This document shows, one piece after another, positions 43,601 through 56,615 of a stretch of DNA of 64,000 bases. The stretch spans positions 4,089,903-4,153,902 of the forward strand of contig JAUPFP010000016.1 in assembly GCA_036925085.1 (NCBI GenBank), read 5' to 3'. This DNA comes from Brachycybe producta. Lineage: Eukaryota > Arthropoda > Diplopoda > Playtdesmida > Andrognathidae. The notes under the pieces were generated by a model. That model was not told where the DNA came from. It saw nothing but the letters and a program-made list of their open reading frames with translations, and did not search any database. The position numbers and the translations under genes are program-made. Numbering within the stretch: the first letter of the stretch is position 1; each line of letters opens with the position of its first letter.

Positions 43601-43849
43601 CAATCTAACCTATCACAGTGCACTACACATAATGCAGACACAAAAATCCAATATACAGGATGTGTTGAGTAATAAAAAAAAGGTGACATTCTGTAAAGAA
43701 AACAGAAAAGTAGCATTCTTGGAACTGTGCTACCTCTTTGTCTTATGTTTCTGAAGAAGAAGAAAAAAAGCAATCATTTCATCTTTGTGATTGTTTTCTT
43801 GAGAAATGGAAATTTAATATGGCGACCTTCAACGTGTACTATGCTTAGA

Positions 43850-44265
43850 CCATGTATAAGGGTCGACGGAGCATGAGCCATAGGAGCTGCTAAAAGACAG
43901 TGGAGCCAAGATTACTCAACAGTTTTATCTCAAGAATGTCATGTTTGACTATGAGAGTGTTGCAGATAGTCACGTGGCAAGGCCGGCCATTGACGATAGT
44001 TTTTTTCAATGTGAATTTGCCAATAGAAATGCCTTTTTTATTTTTGCAACATATAAAACCTGCTCTTCAGAATCCGTTATTCTAATACTGCATTCTTATT
44101 GGCCAATTCAAATTGACCAAAGCTATCGCCAACGACCGCCACGTGACAAGTATCCTACGTCATGTTAGTCCCAAGGTTATTGCAGGCGCTCCATCTACCC
44201 CTTTTCATGTTTGTGGCACGGTGACCTCTTTCTATTACATTTTCTATGGTCTCTTATACAATGTA
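43850..44265. mobile_element. Foldback element with CACGTGG arms
   Basis: GTCACGTGGCAAGGCCGG then CCATTGACGATAG (43968 onward) mirrors CTATCGCCAACGACCGCCAC then GTGAC (to 44147). Inner TGCCAATAGAAATGC / GCATTCTTATTGGCCA pairs too. Outer pairing is weaker, so the outer limits are estimates. Confidence 0.55.
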
Positions 44266-44312
44266 TGAGCAGCAAATAACTGAGGAATAGTATCCCACCA
44301 GACCCACCCTAC

Positions 44313-44518
44313 ACAGGCAGTTAGAAATAGGTCAGAACTTCAGTTGGCTCCGCCCTTGTTATGACGACCGGCAACTTCTAATTGGGTGGTTATGTAGTCT
44401 GACGTCACATGCTCCGCCCTTTTCAACGTCAGACTACATAACCAGTCAATTAGAAGTTGCCGGTCGTCATAACAAGGGCGGAGCCAACTGAAGTTCTGAA
44501 CTATTTCTAACTGCCTGT
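44313..44518. mobile_element. MITE, ACAGGCA family copy C
   Basis: 206 bp, ACAGGCAGTTAGAAATAGGT at the left and CTATTTCTAACTGCCTGT at the right. Flanks CCCACCCTAC (44303-44312) and CCCACCCTGC (44519-44528) match at 9 of 10. CRE octamer TGACGTCA at 44400-44407. Nearly the same sequence as copies A and B. Confidence 0.85.
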
Positions 44519-45091
44519 CCCACCCTGCTTGTTATTTTAAAGTTGCCGAACACAGGCACAACAATTTTACTCGTTGTACTTGTTCTTATTATGGTAGTGA
44601 GACCTGAAAGCCTCGCGTTCTCAAATGGTAACCGTTCTCCCATTCCATATATTGTGAGGTATAGCTAGGCCTACTATTTGTATATTCAAAAATAATGATT
44701 GGATTATTTAAATAAGCTGCATTACTATTTTTCCCTCGATTTTTCCAAATGGTCATTGTAGCGTTTTGAAGTATTGGGCGCATTTGGAAACACAAGTAAA
44801 GGGTAAATTTATTCTTTGTAAAGAAAACATCAAACAACATTATGGCGGAACGGCTGTAAAGAAAACGTGTTCGGGATATATGATAGCTCTACCTACCCTT
44901 CTCAAGAAAGCAATCATATAATTTGCTTACGTGCTTTATTTTTTTTTTGCTAGAAATTAATTTTCTAGCAAAAAAAATTGTGGGGTTATGTCATTTCTGG
45001 ACGACCAGCGACATTCACGGTGAAGATCAGAATGTCAAGTATGCATGATGTTTGCAGAGAGCTCACCAAACTGACGTAGCGTGTGATCAGA

Positions 45092-45225
45092 ACAGGCAAG
45101 TGTGCTCAGCACTAAATTTCGCTTGCCCCCGCCCTTTTATGAGCACCATCAATTTTTAATTGGTTTGTTACTTTTTCTAAAAGAGCGGGGCAAACGAAAT
45201 TTTAGTGCTGGGCACACTTGCCTGT
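45092..45225. mobile_element. MITE, ACAGGCA group copy D (shorter subfamily)
   Basis: 134 bp, ACAGGCAAGTGTGCTCAGCA at the left and TGCTGGGCACACTTGCCTGT at the right. Flanked by GTGATCAGA (45083-45091) and GTGATCTGA (45226-45234), 8 of 9 bases equal. Shares only the ends and a CCGCCC-type box with copies A-C. Confidence 0.85.
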
Positions 45226-45580
45226 GTGATCTGATGCGTGATCTGGCATCTAATATAACATGCATCTTCCGGTTACACCAACGCTACATTATGAGTCAGC
45301 GCCCACTGAAGAGGCGCGACATAGTGGTGACGTGTGACACACGCCACGTCTGTGAGAGACGAATGCTGCTGCATGATCCGCTTTTTGTCACCTTAATGCA
45401 TTTAATAGGCTAGACACCCATCTCAGTGTATTGCTGCTAAATCAGTCCGGTGTGATTTACGTCACACGTGAGTATCGTCATTGTCATATGTCGGCCAATT
45501 ATACTACCAGTGCAGATAATGTGTCACATCTTAATGTTGAGCTCCTTGGCTTATATTTGAGAAAGAAATGACAAAATAAA

Positions 45581-45705
45581 AGAAGCAGTTGGGCGCAGCC
45601 AGAAAAAGTTCGTTCAGATTGGTTATTTAGGGTATGTTATTGGTCTGATGCTCATAAAAGGGGCGAGGCTAATATAATTTTTCTGGCTGCGCCAAACTTG
45701 CCTGT
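45581..45705. mobile_element. MITE, ACAGGCA group copy E (shorter subfamily)
   Basis: 125 bp, left end AGAAGCAGTTGGGCGCAGCC (mutated first bases) and right end GGCTGCGCCAAACTTGCCTG then T. Perfect 9-bp flanking repeat CAAAATAAA (45572-45580 and 45706-45714). Confidence 0.8.
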
Positions 45706-45714
45706 CAAAATAAA

Positions 45715-47357
45715 GTATATCCGGAAATTGCTTTCTTTAAAAAATTGTCAAGGAGGTGGAGCAATCATCAGACTTCTATATTTAAAACATAAAGAAATAG
45801 GCTTTAGTGTCCGATTTCACCCACTGGTTTATCCTTGTGAGTCGTTGTCATACATAGTCGTATGCAATTTGAATACATTTTCCAATAGAGGACAGCATCG
45901 AAAAATTTAATGACGACTATAACCAATTTTTATTTGTAATATTATTACCTATTTGTAACCATGTTGTAAGTGCTCTCAATGATACAGCTTCTGGATAAAC
46001 ATGCCTGCTCATTTAAATATTCCAACCAGTAATCTAGAGTTTATAAATGTACGTATATAGAGTGTTCTTTATGATTTTTCTCATGATTGCGTGGTCCCTC
46101 TGCAGCAGCCTATTTTCTATTACATGTGTATTATTACTGTCGTTTGTGCGACTGTTGAAAATGACTTGTGAGATTGACTTGAATATATGTATTTTAAGCT
46201 CTTAAATTGCTAACACAGATTTTCTCTCATATTTTTTAAAGCACTGCTCCAGTTTTTTCTTTTCTTTTCTTCGAGCTGTTCTTCTTACCAAACCCAACAT
46301 GCAGTAGTCGTACGGTAAGACGAAGGGAGGAGGAGTGTTGTTTGTAAAAGTCATAGTTGTCTTTCTATGGATATACAGTATATAGTAACAACAAAAAAAA
46401 AGTAGCTATCTAGAGAAAGGCAGCTAGATTTACTGAGATTGCTAGAAGAAATAGCTATAGCTTTGATCTCTGGCTTTTGCGCCAAACTATTTGGGCGCTC
46501 TTGTGCTCAAACACATTATGAAACTTTCCAAATGATGCTTAGCATCCCCTTGAGATTTTTCAAATTCTACTATTTTCTCCAATTCGTATACCCAGCATGT
46601 GCAGAATAGAAGTCCCTTTGTTTTGTTTTTTACAGCATACACTAAGGGTGGTATTCATCAACTTTCATATTTCTAATTGGGGTTAGCCGAGGCGAAACGA
46701 AGCTGCTGTAGCATTTACTAAACTCTAGGACTAATAAATGCTAAACTCACATGCTTATAGCTTTCAGCGGAATAGCAGTGAGTTGAGATGATCCTCTGTT
46801 GATTGTTTATTACGTCATTTTGACAACATGAAATTTGATCTAAACTAGACCTCAGCTAAGCACTTTCCTAACATGAGTTTATCCAAATGCCCATCTCTAA
46901 GCATCCATTAAGAATACCACTGATGGAGCACTGAACTGAATGACGTCACATAACACACTGTGGTTAACACTATATAGCCTCTTAACTAGCAATGTTTCAT
47001 TCTACAGTATAATCAAAGCATATCATATGGAATTTTTAGTGTGAGCCCTCATTAAGAGCCTTATGAACTGCTTGATGAGCAACCGCTTAAGTTTATGAAA
47101 AGTCAGAGCCAATGTTATTCCATGCGTGCCGTGCATCTAAGCTTACTAATTACCCGTAAGGCTAGCCAATTGTCTAAAAGTTAGTAGCAAACTTTTAGCT
47201 CAAAACATGGTGCTATAAGCTGTACAGCAATTTCTTCTTGAAATTTTAGCGAGTCAGCTAGCTGCAATCTCTGAATAGTTATTTTTCTACCACATATATA
47301 TATGAAAGTATTACTTTAGCCCTAGACCAAAACAAAGCAGCCTGCAAAGGAAGAATA

Positions 47358-47359
<2 letters not shown>
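45715..47359. other. Intronic stretch without recognised features
   Basis: Slightly less AT-rich than its surroundings, many short CTAGC/GCTAG words, but no open frame with motifs and no clear repeat structure by eye. Confidence 0.35.
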
Positions 47360-47399
<40 letters not shown>

Positions 47400-47770
47400 A
47401 CACACACACATTCAAGCCTTTTGGTTCACATGCTCAGTGCTGGGCTTTATTGATTTTTTTTAGATGGGGTGGGATGGTGAGGGTTGAAGATATATACAAG
47501 AAGAGATGGAAGGAAAACGAGGTTGCAAATGGGGTTGACTGGTTTGTGTTTAGAATGAGAGAAACTTGAAAACAAGTTGAGGCAACCAACGGCAGAGCGC
47601 GACACAACTTCGACATTCAGATAAACATATACTGTATACATATATAATTTGTCTTAGAAAAGATGTTGTAGAAACATATTTGTTGGATGTTGGATGTAGA
47701 TTTTATATAAAATGTATATATATATACTGCATATGTATATATGTATATATATATACTGTATATGTATATA

Positions 47771-47802
<32 letters not shown>

Positions 47803-47815
47803 CTGTATATGTATA
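47360..47815. repeat. CA and TA-type microsatellites
   Basis: (CA)n at about 47360-47409, then interrupted TATA repeats at about 47701-47815 with the recurring word ATATACTGTATATG. Tyr/Ile open frames here are artefacts. Confidence 0.9.
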
Positions 47816-49244
47816 TACTTTATATGTATGGAAGGACTTTTCAAAAGTGCCAATGGACCACCATGCACACCACTACACTCCCACCACTATACCAAACTAC
47901 ATCAGTAATGGTTGAGCCTGTGTCTTCACTTTAAGCTTTAAGAAAGAGAATCCTATTTGGTTTTTTTTTTTTGGTCTTCTTTTCTTGAAGCATCTTGTCG
48001 AGAGTAGAGAGGATTTAAATACAGTGGTGGCTAACAAATATAAAATATGTCACATAAGATCATTGGGGCACTTCTGAAAAGTAAAAAAAAAAAAGAGTTG
48101 GTCACCACTAGCCTCTAATAGGGCTACAGGGCAAGTTTTCTTTTTGTCACATCTGAAGGGATTTTTGAATGAGAAATACACAAGGGTTAACTGAAAAGTT
48201 TTGCATCCACCTTTGTGGCAAGAAAACGATGAAAACATCTTAGATTAAATAGATCACGCACGCTGAAAGAAAAAAAAAAGATTCTTGTAAAAGAATTTGG
48301 TCTTATTTGAATAATTACAGTATATTCCATTTATCTCACTGAAACTATGCTTGGGAACAAATGAAATTCTTTTTCTTGCCACATGTAATTATATGATATT
48401 AGCCAATAGGATGACGTCCATCATAAAAAAAAAACATTCTTTATGGCTCCTCTGCCTATTGTTTTTCTTCCCAACTTCAGTAAACTCGACGATGCCATTG
48501 AAATGTTTTCTGTGTTTACATGTGAAATCTGTTGAATGAAAAGGAACATAGAAAAATAGCTGAAACTTTATTCTATTTTTTTTTAAATTCTAATTCTATT
48601 ATCTGGTAGTTTTTCAGCATGTATGAACCATCCCAATAGAAAATCAACTAATTGACGCTCTCAAATAATGCATAGTTTGGCAGATGGTATTAACTAGCAT
48701 TCCTTTTAAGAAGTAACGTTAAAAAATTTCAAGTTTCTTTATAAACTAGATGAGTAAATGATGTTTCAAAATAAATATTATTTGACAGGATGGTCTTAAT
48801 TTATGTTTCGAATTTTTTTCTAACTGCGAATATCCAAGAATTAAATTGTGCACATATATATTTGAATTGCATTTATAAATATTGGAATTATGGAGATCCA
48901 TAATTGAGACATTTTGTCATAAACGGCCTTTCATATTGGTTGAGACCGCAAGTGCAGAAAAAACAATGCCTCATATGTTTGGCATCACAAGTTGCATCCT
49001 CAAAGGTCAAAAAATCAAATGGAAATTTTCATAATGAAAAAAACCAGTTATGTTGCATATATTTTCATACAAATTCTGTCCACTCATGAAGGCAATTTGA
49101 AGTTTTACATTTTCTTTAGTAGATTATTTTTTACATATGAATAGGTGGTACTTCTCAGCCGACCCTCGTATATGGTTAGAATGTGAAATAAAAGTTATCT
49201 TGAGTAAAATATAAAGGATCTTCAACTGATGGCCCTTTTCTTAC

Positions 49245-49427
49245 CTCTAGCAACTGGAGAAATCATAAGAAAGTTAACACAGGCGGCACCATATCCCTGA
49301 CCAACTAAGGTCACATTGTTTCGATCCCCTCCAAATTCTTCTATGTTTTGTGCAATCCAAGTGAGAGCTCCAACTTGATCAAGTAGTCCATAGTTGCCTC
49401 GAATGCCATCTTCAGCTCTAAGAAAAC
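49245..49427 (-). CDS. Nlg: Neuroligin exon with the nucleophile elbow
   Basis: A 183-bp exon between acceptor CCGTAAAG and donor AGAG|GTAAGA on the minus strand. Codes for GFLRAEDGIRGNYGLLDQVG and on to ISPVARG, the usual cholinesterase-like core before the exon at 36645. The first two bases complete a Gly from an exon not found in this window, and the last G continues as Gly in the next exon. The nucleophile elbow reads GQGYG instead of G-x-S-x-G: the catalytic Ser is Gly, as in neuroligins, so the protein should not be an esterase. A following AACVNF matches the Cys position of family members. Confidence 0.95.
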
Positions 49428-51555
49428 CTTTACGGAAAAATAAACAAAAAAACAAAAGAGATTGAATTTCCTAATTAATGAATGCATGAATGAAAAAATA
49501 AGAGCTTTAAACATCATTTCTTTTTTTTACTATTAACAGTTAAGTTCTCTTAAATCTTCTTTATCTTTACGTGAGATTTTATGTCACTAATTGTTGATCG
49601 AAAACAATAGATAGAAGTGGGATTATTTTCAACAGAGTACAGAGATAACACATGCAGAAAAAAATTCGGCCGAGAAAAGAATTTGCCTAATTTGAATAAT
49701 TCCATTATAAATTCTATCTGTCACGCGGAATTATGTTTCCGGCCAGTAAGAAGGCGTCTTTGAGACACGTCATTTTTTATGATTCCTTTTTCATTTTTTT
49801 CTTTCCCTCTTATGTAAGTTCAAAAATGTTCTTCAAGTATTTTCTATTGTAATATGTACGAACAACTGAACGCGAAAGAAAACAGAAAGTAGCAGAATCT
49901 TTATTCTGATCATTTGTTTTTATTTTCTGCTTGTTTTTATGCATGTGTGATCCAGGTCTTAGTCATTATTAGCGAGATTGGCTGTTTTTTGGTGCCTTTG
50001 AGGTTGCTAATTGTCGATGACTTTTTTTGTTGCATTTTTAATAAGGGTCCTTTTTGTAGTAGACTTTTTGAATAAATCAATGATCTGAAATTATTACTAA
50101 ATTAATTACCCATTAAGAAATCCAATTTTTGTGTGTGTGTGGTCATAATTAATAAGGCAAAGTGAAAATAAGTTTTAAAAAGAAATTGTTAGTAACGCTT
50201 GTTTAGATTGTAAATATTTACATAATAAACGGAAACTATTGTTCAGTTAACATTTAATATGGTATTATATATATTAAGCTAGGTCTCTGTGTGTGTGTGT
50301 GTGATTAATGCTGTACAAACAAGGACAAAAACCTTGAAGCACGTCGGAATTTATATAAATTTAAATTTAAATGAATAAATGAACCGCTTTTTTTTTTCTC
50401 AAGATCAACTATATGTTGCACTCTCCCCATTTAAGAACCCAATAATATTAAATTGGAGAGGGGAAAAGGTTGGAAAGTGTAGAGGGGAGGGAGAGAGAGA
50501 AACGTGGAGTAGTGCCACGGTGTTGCATATCAAAACTTTTGGATATGCGACACCACTGTCACGACACTGTGACGGTCGCACTAAAAACTGTTCCCACGAT
50601 GACACTACTATTGTGACATTTAATGTCATGACATCAGTGTCGCGACATCAGTGTCACCAGGGCTTCATGATGAGGCATAGGGTGTACTTTGAGACTCTCC
50701 TGGAAATAGGCAATCATTGTTAACAACAACTTTGCTTTAGTTAAGGGCGATGTTAGCAGTGATTGCCTTCTTTTAGGGGGTTACTTTTTTGGGTGGGAGT
50801 TACTTGTAAGCAGCACAAATAACCCTTGAGCCTTAGTTTATACTGCTTGTTAAGTTATTTTAAAAAAGTCAAACCTTTGTTAAAAACTAGAAATAGTAAG
50901 TGAAGCTATTATAAAAGTATTTTCATGATGATATCTTTGAAAGCAAACTTCGTATGAACATTTAAAAATGATCAAATTTCAAGTTTCTTTCTCATCAAAA
51001 TTTATAGAAAATAATAAAGATTTTCAAATTGTTATAAAATGATCATCAAAATACTTTTTAGCAAAATCTTTATTTTTCACATAAATAAAATATTATAATT
51101 TTTTTTTAATTTTTTTAGATAAATTTCGTTTTTGAAAATAATATGGAGCGAAATGTAGAATATTCAATAGAATAACTTGCATATTTTTTGATGTAACAAA
51201 TTAGTTTATTTGCTTATTAAGTTATTAGTTATTATTAATAATTTACTTTTTAGTAATTAATTTTGAATAATATATTGGGTTTGATTTTTGACTTTTCGAA
51301 GCCAAAAGGTTGAATTTGTATATTATTAACACAAAGAGCCATGTTTGAGAAAGATCATCTCTCTATAGAGGATTGAAGTTAAAGAACTTAAGGTCATTTC
51401 CTCCTCTCCTCTCCTCTCCTATTCTAATTTAAGTTGTTACAGTTCATTCTATGGTTGTTGTTTTGCATTTTACGACACACTTGCGGATTTATACAGAAAA
51501 TCCAAGCTGAACTATTAAGAAAAAGAAATCCTCAATAACCTAGGTCCTATATACA

Positions 51556-51626
<71 letters not shown>

Positions 51627-54600
51627 ATTGGTAGAGGTGGCGCCATTTAAGAGCCTATGTGTAATGGGCCAAGAATGTTGCACTCTTCCTTTTTATATAC
51701 ATTCAACTGGATTACCCTGAGAAAGTATATGTGCCCCACCCACCGCTCCCCATTCCCTTTCTACTACCCTACCCTCCACGCACACATACACACTTTCTGT
51801 TATGTGTGTTTTTTTTCCTATTTCTGCTCATTGATTTGCTCGTTTTTGGACCATTGCAAAAACCCCAAAAAGAAACTTAAATTCCCAATAGGCACCAATG
51901 GCACCAACGTGTATAATGTAGCCTTTTAGGCACTTATACAATGTACCTATAAATATATACAGTATATATATATATATAGGTAAAAAAAGGTTTACTAGTA
52001 CTGTAAGTCTATATAATAGACTATATGGACTGAAGTTTCTATACCTTTTTTCTTCTGTCGATATTATTACCATGTACGTGCCTCAAATCAATTTATTTCA
52101 CTATTAACCAAGGCGTTGCCAAAAAAAAAACTTCTTGTTTCTTTATTTTCATTCTTCTAGCCTCCTCCTCACCCCACCCTTTTTTAGCTTCAGGTTTTTT
52201 TTTTTTTTGCTTTAGTTGTTGTTGTAATCAACTGCATCTCGTATAAATTGCAGATTCTTTGTTGGTTTTTTTTTTCTCTTCTTCTTTCGTTAAAACAATG
52301 GTTAAAATTAGACAATTCTGCAGGGGTTCATTATTTCTGAAATAAACGCTGCAAAGAAGTAATGTTTGCAGGTTTTTAAGTGTGATTATTCAACAGTGTG
52401 TACATGTATATACAATATATACTGTATATAATGTGCATAACATACAGGCCTACTTTGTAATTTAGTAGTACATATGCACTTTTTTTTAGTACAAGTTCTC
52501 TATACAATTTGGTTGTTTGGCAACTACTTTTGTAGTTTATCATTTTTTTTTGGTTAGGTTGTTGTAGTAGGTCTTATAAGAGTACCATGGTTAAATTCAA
52601 CTTTTCTGCATTGGTTTCACACTTTTTGTTTTTTTTTAACCAATGGAAAAAGCAACTTCAAATTATAAATTTCAACGACAAACTTTCAGTTTGTATTTAT
52701 TAAAAAGTGTAGAAAATTGGCAGCGTTGTAACAGTTTCAGTGCCAAGCATTTTATGACATTTCTTAATTTTTCTTTATTAAGAACAAGAACTTTTTTTTT
52801 TGTGATTATTAAAATCGCAAAAATAGGGTTTTTCCTTATTAGAAACAATTTTAAAAGTTACTTCAATTTTAAATGTAAAAATAAATGTGGATAAAGTGGT
52901 TTTTTTTTATATAAACTAGAAGAGTAACTGAATAATGCCATGTTGAAATATCCTGTAAGGTGATTTTATTGGACATTAGTCAAGCAAACGTTTTTTTCAG
53001 AAAGAACATTATGAACACATTCAAATTGTTTTCAAAACTAGAATGGTAAAATATTATGTTGAAAGATTTTTTTTATGGCAATATCTTAAAAAATAAACAT
53101 TTTATAGTTCATTTTGAAAATGACCCGTTTTTTAGGTTTTTCCACTGACATTTTATGAAAAACTATTTTCACTTTTTTCAAACTGTCATAAAAAGTTTAT
53201 TTTTCAAAGATATCTATCATCATGAAAAAAGAAAACTTCTACCATTATCACCAACTCTTCTAGTTTCTAAAACACTTTGAATCTTTACGTATTTTTTCTC
53301 TTGAAATTGTAAATTTTTTTCGAAATATAGAACATAATAGCCACTAATAGGCACGCCATCCAGAGGGACAAAAACAAAATAAATATCTATACAGCCACCT
53401 TAAAAGAAAACCAAAATTTAAAAGTGCACCCAGCTGGTCCTACATTCATCTGACTTTTTGATCACACCTTCCAAGTTATGAAATTCTCTATAAGATGACC
53501 CCATTCATTCGAAGAGATTTCGTGACTTGTCCTCCGAATAAAAAAAAAGTGGGGTTGCTTCATAGGGATTCGACAGTTCTATATACGTGCTCTACCACAA
53601 TACTCATCCAGTAATAAAGTGTACAAAATTGGATTAAAGACTTGTGGTCTATGAAAGCTAGTTGAGAATTAGCGAGAGAAAAGTTGACTATGGGGTGGGT
53701 ACATGGTGTGTTTTGCTGGGTGGTTTGTCTCAAGGATTTTGTGGTTTTGTTGTATTTTGTGTGTGTGTCTGTAGTCCCATATGAATTCATTCCCACCCTT
53801 TTACACCTTGTTTAAAGACAACATAAAAATCAACTAATAAAAGAGTGCTCGAAATGGTTAATAAGGAGCGAAATTGGTGCCACACTTCATTGCATCAATT
53901 AAAAAAAAAGTGTAGTAGAAAATAGAATATATACACTTTTACTGCCTTATAAAACTCTGAGATATAAATAATATCGACCAACTTCAAGTTTTTGAACCCT
54001 GCATTCGTATAACAAACAGTGTTCTGAGAGTTAAAGTTGAAGTTCAATTGACTAAGAACAAAAGTCAAGAAAAAAACTTGAACTTCAACTTGAAATCTCA
54101 GAATAATTTTTCAACAATGTTAAAGGCCTAGATCACACATACGTAAAACAAGCAAAAAAAAAAAAGAAATTAAAAGTCAGGAAGAAAAAAAAAGATAAGT
54201 TGCATTTCTGCATTCAGTTGCGTTCAAAGGTGCGCATAAATTACAATATAGAAACACTTCATGGCTCGTAAGATGTAATTACGCATGGCAGAATGAAACA
54301 ATTTTGCGTTTTGTTTCAGCTTACTTTTCAGACAAATAAACAGAATATTTTTTTTCAATCGAATTTTTTTTTTCTGTATGTGTGATCTTGAATATTTGTA
54401 TATTGGATCCAGGATCCGAATAGCCTATCGGGGCAATATGGCATTTTCCCAATGGACTGCTTAATTTGAGGGCTGATTTTTTTTATTGAGGCCGATTTTA
54501 TGATGAAAGTCGATTAAAGGTTTAAAAAATCGCAGAAGAAAAACAGAAAGGTGATGTTTTTAATTATACAAAATCGAAAGAAAGTAAAATGACAAATTTT

Positions 54601-55844
54601 TTGTGAGAAAAAAAAAAAAGAAAGCTGGACAATATTTTAAAAAAAAAAAATTACTTGTTTGAATTTTTTTAAAGAAAATTTTGCTCGCTACGCTCGAGAT
54701 TTACATGTTTATTGTAGGTAAAAAAATTAAATTTGGAAGCATATTTTTGGAGTGCCTTACTGCTTAAGGTCTGTAATAACTTTTCTTGCGCGGTTTCATT
54801 CTTGAATTTGGACCTAAGTTATTTTTTGTGGGGGGGGGGGGGTTTAATTTGAACCTAGATTTTAAAAGTTATCATTGAAATCAGAAAAATTCTGTAAACC
54901 ATTTTAATTCGCAAGTTGTTTTTTTGTTTATTCTAAGTTAATAATGAGATTTGTTTTGTGAGTTTAAAAAAGCTTAATAAACAAGTTTAATGAAAGGATT
55001 AACACATTTTTGTTTGCACGTATGTTTTCTGTACTTAATAGATTATGAAACTTGAATTATATTTATTTCTAGCCGACATTATTATAGTCGTATTTTTACT
55101 TTTCATCTTTTAGCTCTAAAAAGAAAAATGGAAAAAAAAAATTCTCGAATTTGAACAAGAGGATTTTTGAACGTTTTAAGGTTTTGTTTATGTCTGTCTG
55201 TCTGTCTGTTAAGTTCATCACATATTTATTATTTCAGGTTTGTTTTCATGTTGTTCAATATGTTTATAGTGTATTTTATACTTTTGATTATTATTATTAT
55301 ACATGAATTTTAATGTAAAAGAGCTTGAATTTCAGTGGATTTTTTCTTTCAAGTATTTTTTTCCCATTAAAACATCATCATCATCATCATGTGGACTATC
55401 TCTTGCCCCTTCATTGAAACCATTGGATGTGTGTAGGTGAATGTGTATGTGTATTGATATTTCTTATCTTTCTGTGTACAGTGTTTGTAGAAGGTTAATG
55501 TAGCGAATAGGCTAATAATAAAGCACTTCAAAGTGGTCACTCTTCTTTCTATATGGCTAGTATATATATAAAATCTATGTTTTGAGAAGTCGGTGGTGGT
55601 GGCATTTTTGCTTGGTTTGCCACATTAATAACTTTAGTAACGTTTGGTCACTGGTTTGGCGCCATCTGGGAGTGAGGTAGTGTGGTCACCTGATTATGAG
55701 GAGCGCCACACATTTTGTCTACTTGTGTATAAGTTGGATTTTAAACAATTTAATGCTTTTGAGTATTTAATATAGGGTGGGGGGGGGAACACCTCTGGTC
55801 ACCAGTGAACGATTAGTTATCTGTGAATGTATTATTTCCCTTAA
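49428..55844 (-). other. 5' gene territory or intron of neuroligin, no exon seen
   Basis: No exon for the preceding cholinesterase-like segment (HGG-containing) was found on the minus strand. The stretch holds tandem GACA-CAGTGTC words at about 50541-50659, the AGGCAATCACTGC inverted pair at 50690-50790, a TA microsatellite at 51557-51620, several AACTAGA-G-GTA cores (50886, 52913, 53036, inverted at 53265), and a palindrome at about 54028-54105 (AAGTTGAAGTTCAA with TTGAACTTCAACTT). Confidence 0.5.
51557..51620. repeat. (TA)n microsatellite
   Basis: About 32 uninterrupted TA units. Confidence 0.95.
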
Positions 55845-56615
55845 AAGGCAACATCGCAAAACTACTTTGAAAAATCTCCACAAACAGCGCTAGCATCGTT
55901 TTTCTATTTAGCTCATAGACCCCATGTAAAAGAAAAAATGTTAATTTTTAAAATACACACATTAGCGGCAATATGTTTATTATTCATATTTAAAAGTTGT
56001 CAAATTTTGATAGTACAAATTGCAATGTTGACTTAAAATATATGTTCATCTAGTGGTAGAATGACAAAAAATTGGTAAGTGTTTTTCTATTTTTAAAAAC
56101 TATTTCAAAATAGCGAATTTCTAACTCTTATGTTCAACTTCATTGAGTATGCCCTCGTAAGGAAAAAAAAACATCCATTAAAATATTGGTAAAAATACCT
56201 AAAAATAATTTTTAAAAAAACAGAAAAAAATCAGCACGTGCGTCAATGTGTTGGCTTCATTGTGGTTTACTAGTGGTTTTTTAAAATTATTTTGGGATAT
56301 TTTTATTAACATTTAATGGATGTTTTTTTTCTTAAGAGGAGAGCATACTCAATGGCGTTTAACATACAGTAAGTTAGAAATTCGTGATTTTGGAATAGTT
56401 TTTAAAAATAGATGAATATATATTTAAAGTCAATTGCACTTTGAACCATCAAAATTGGACAATTTTAAATATGAAAAATAAACATATTTGCCGCGACTGT
56501 GTATTTTAAAAATTAATGTTTTTTCTTTAACATCGGGTCTATGTGCTCAATAGAAAAACGATGCTAGTGCTCTTTGTGGACATTTTTTGGAAGTAATTTT
56601 GCGATGTGTAGCCTC
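55845..56615. mobile_element. Foldback element with TTAA flanks
   Basis: About 771 bp with arms of about 340 bp. AAGGCAACATCGCAAAACTA at the left mirrors TAATTTTGCGATGTGTAGCC then TC at the right, and pairing continues (TTTTTCTATT / AATAGAAAAACG, CCATTAAAATATTGGT / ATTAACATTTAATGG). TTAA sits at both ends (55841-55844 and 56616-56619), the duplication used by piggyBac and Kolobok transposons. No transposase frame. Confidence 0.75.

Larger units (their letters stand above)
36646..49244 (-). other. Neuroligin intron, 12.6 kb
   Basis: Donor GTAAGA at 49244 and acceptor ATAAAG at 36646 on the minus strand. It hosts four of the five ACAGGCA MITEs (37780 and the cluster 44313-45705), a GTATAC MITE (36825), several hairpins (39002, 40182, 40424, 43850) and CA/TA microsatellites (47360-47815). 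No other gene is supported. Confidence 0.8.
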
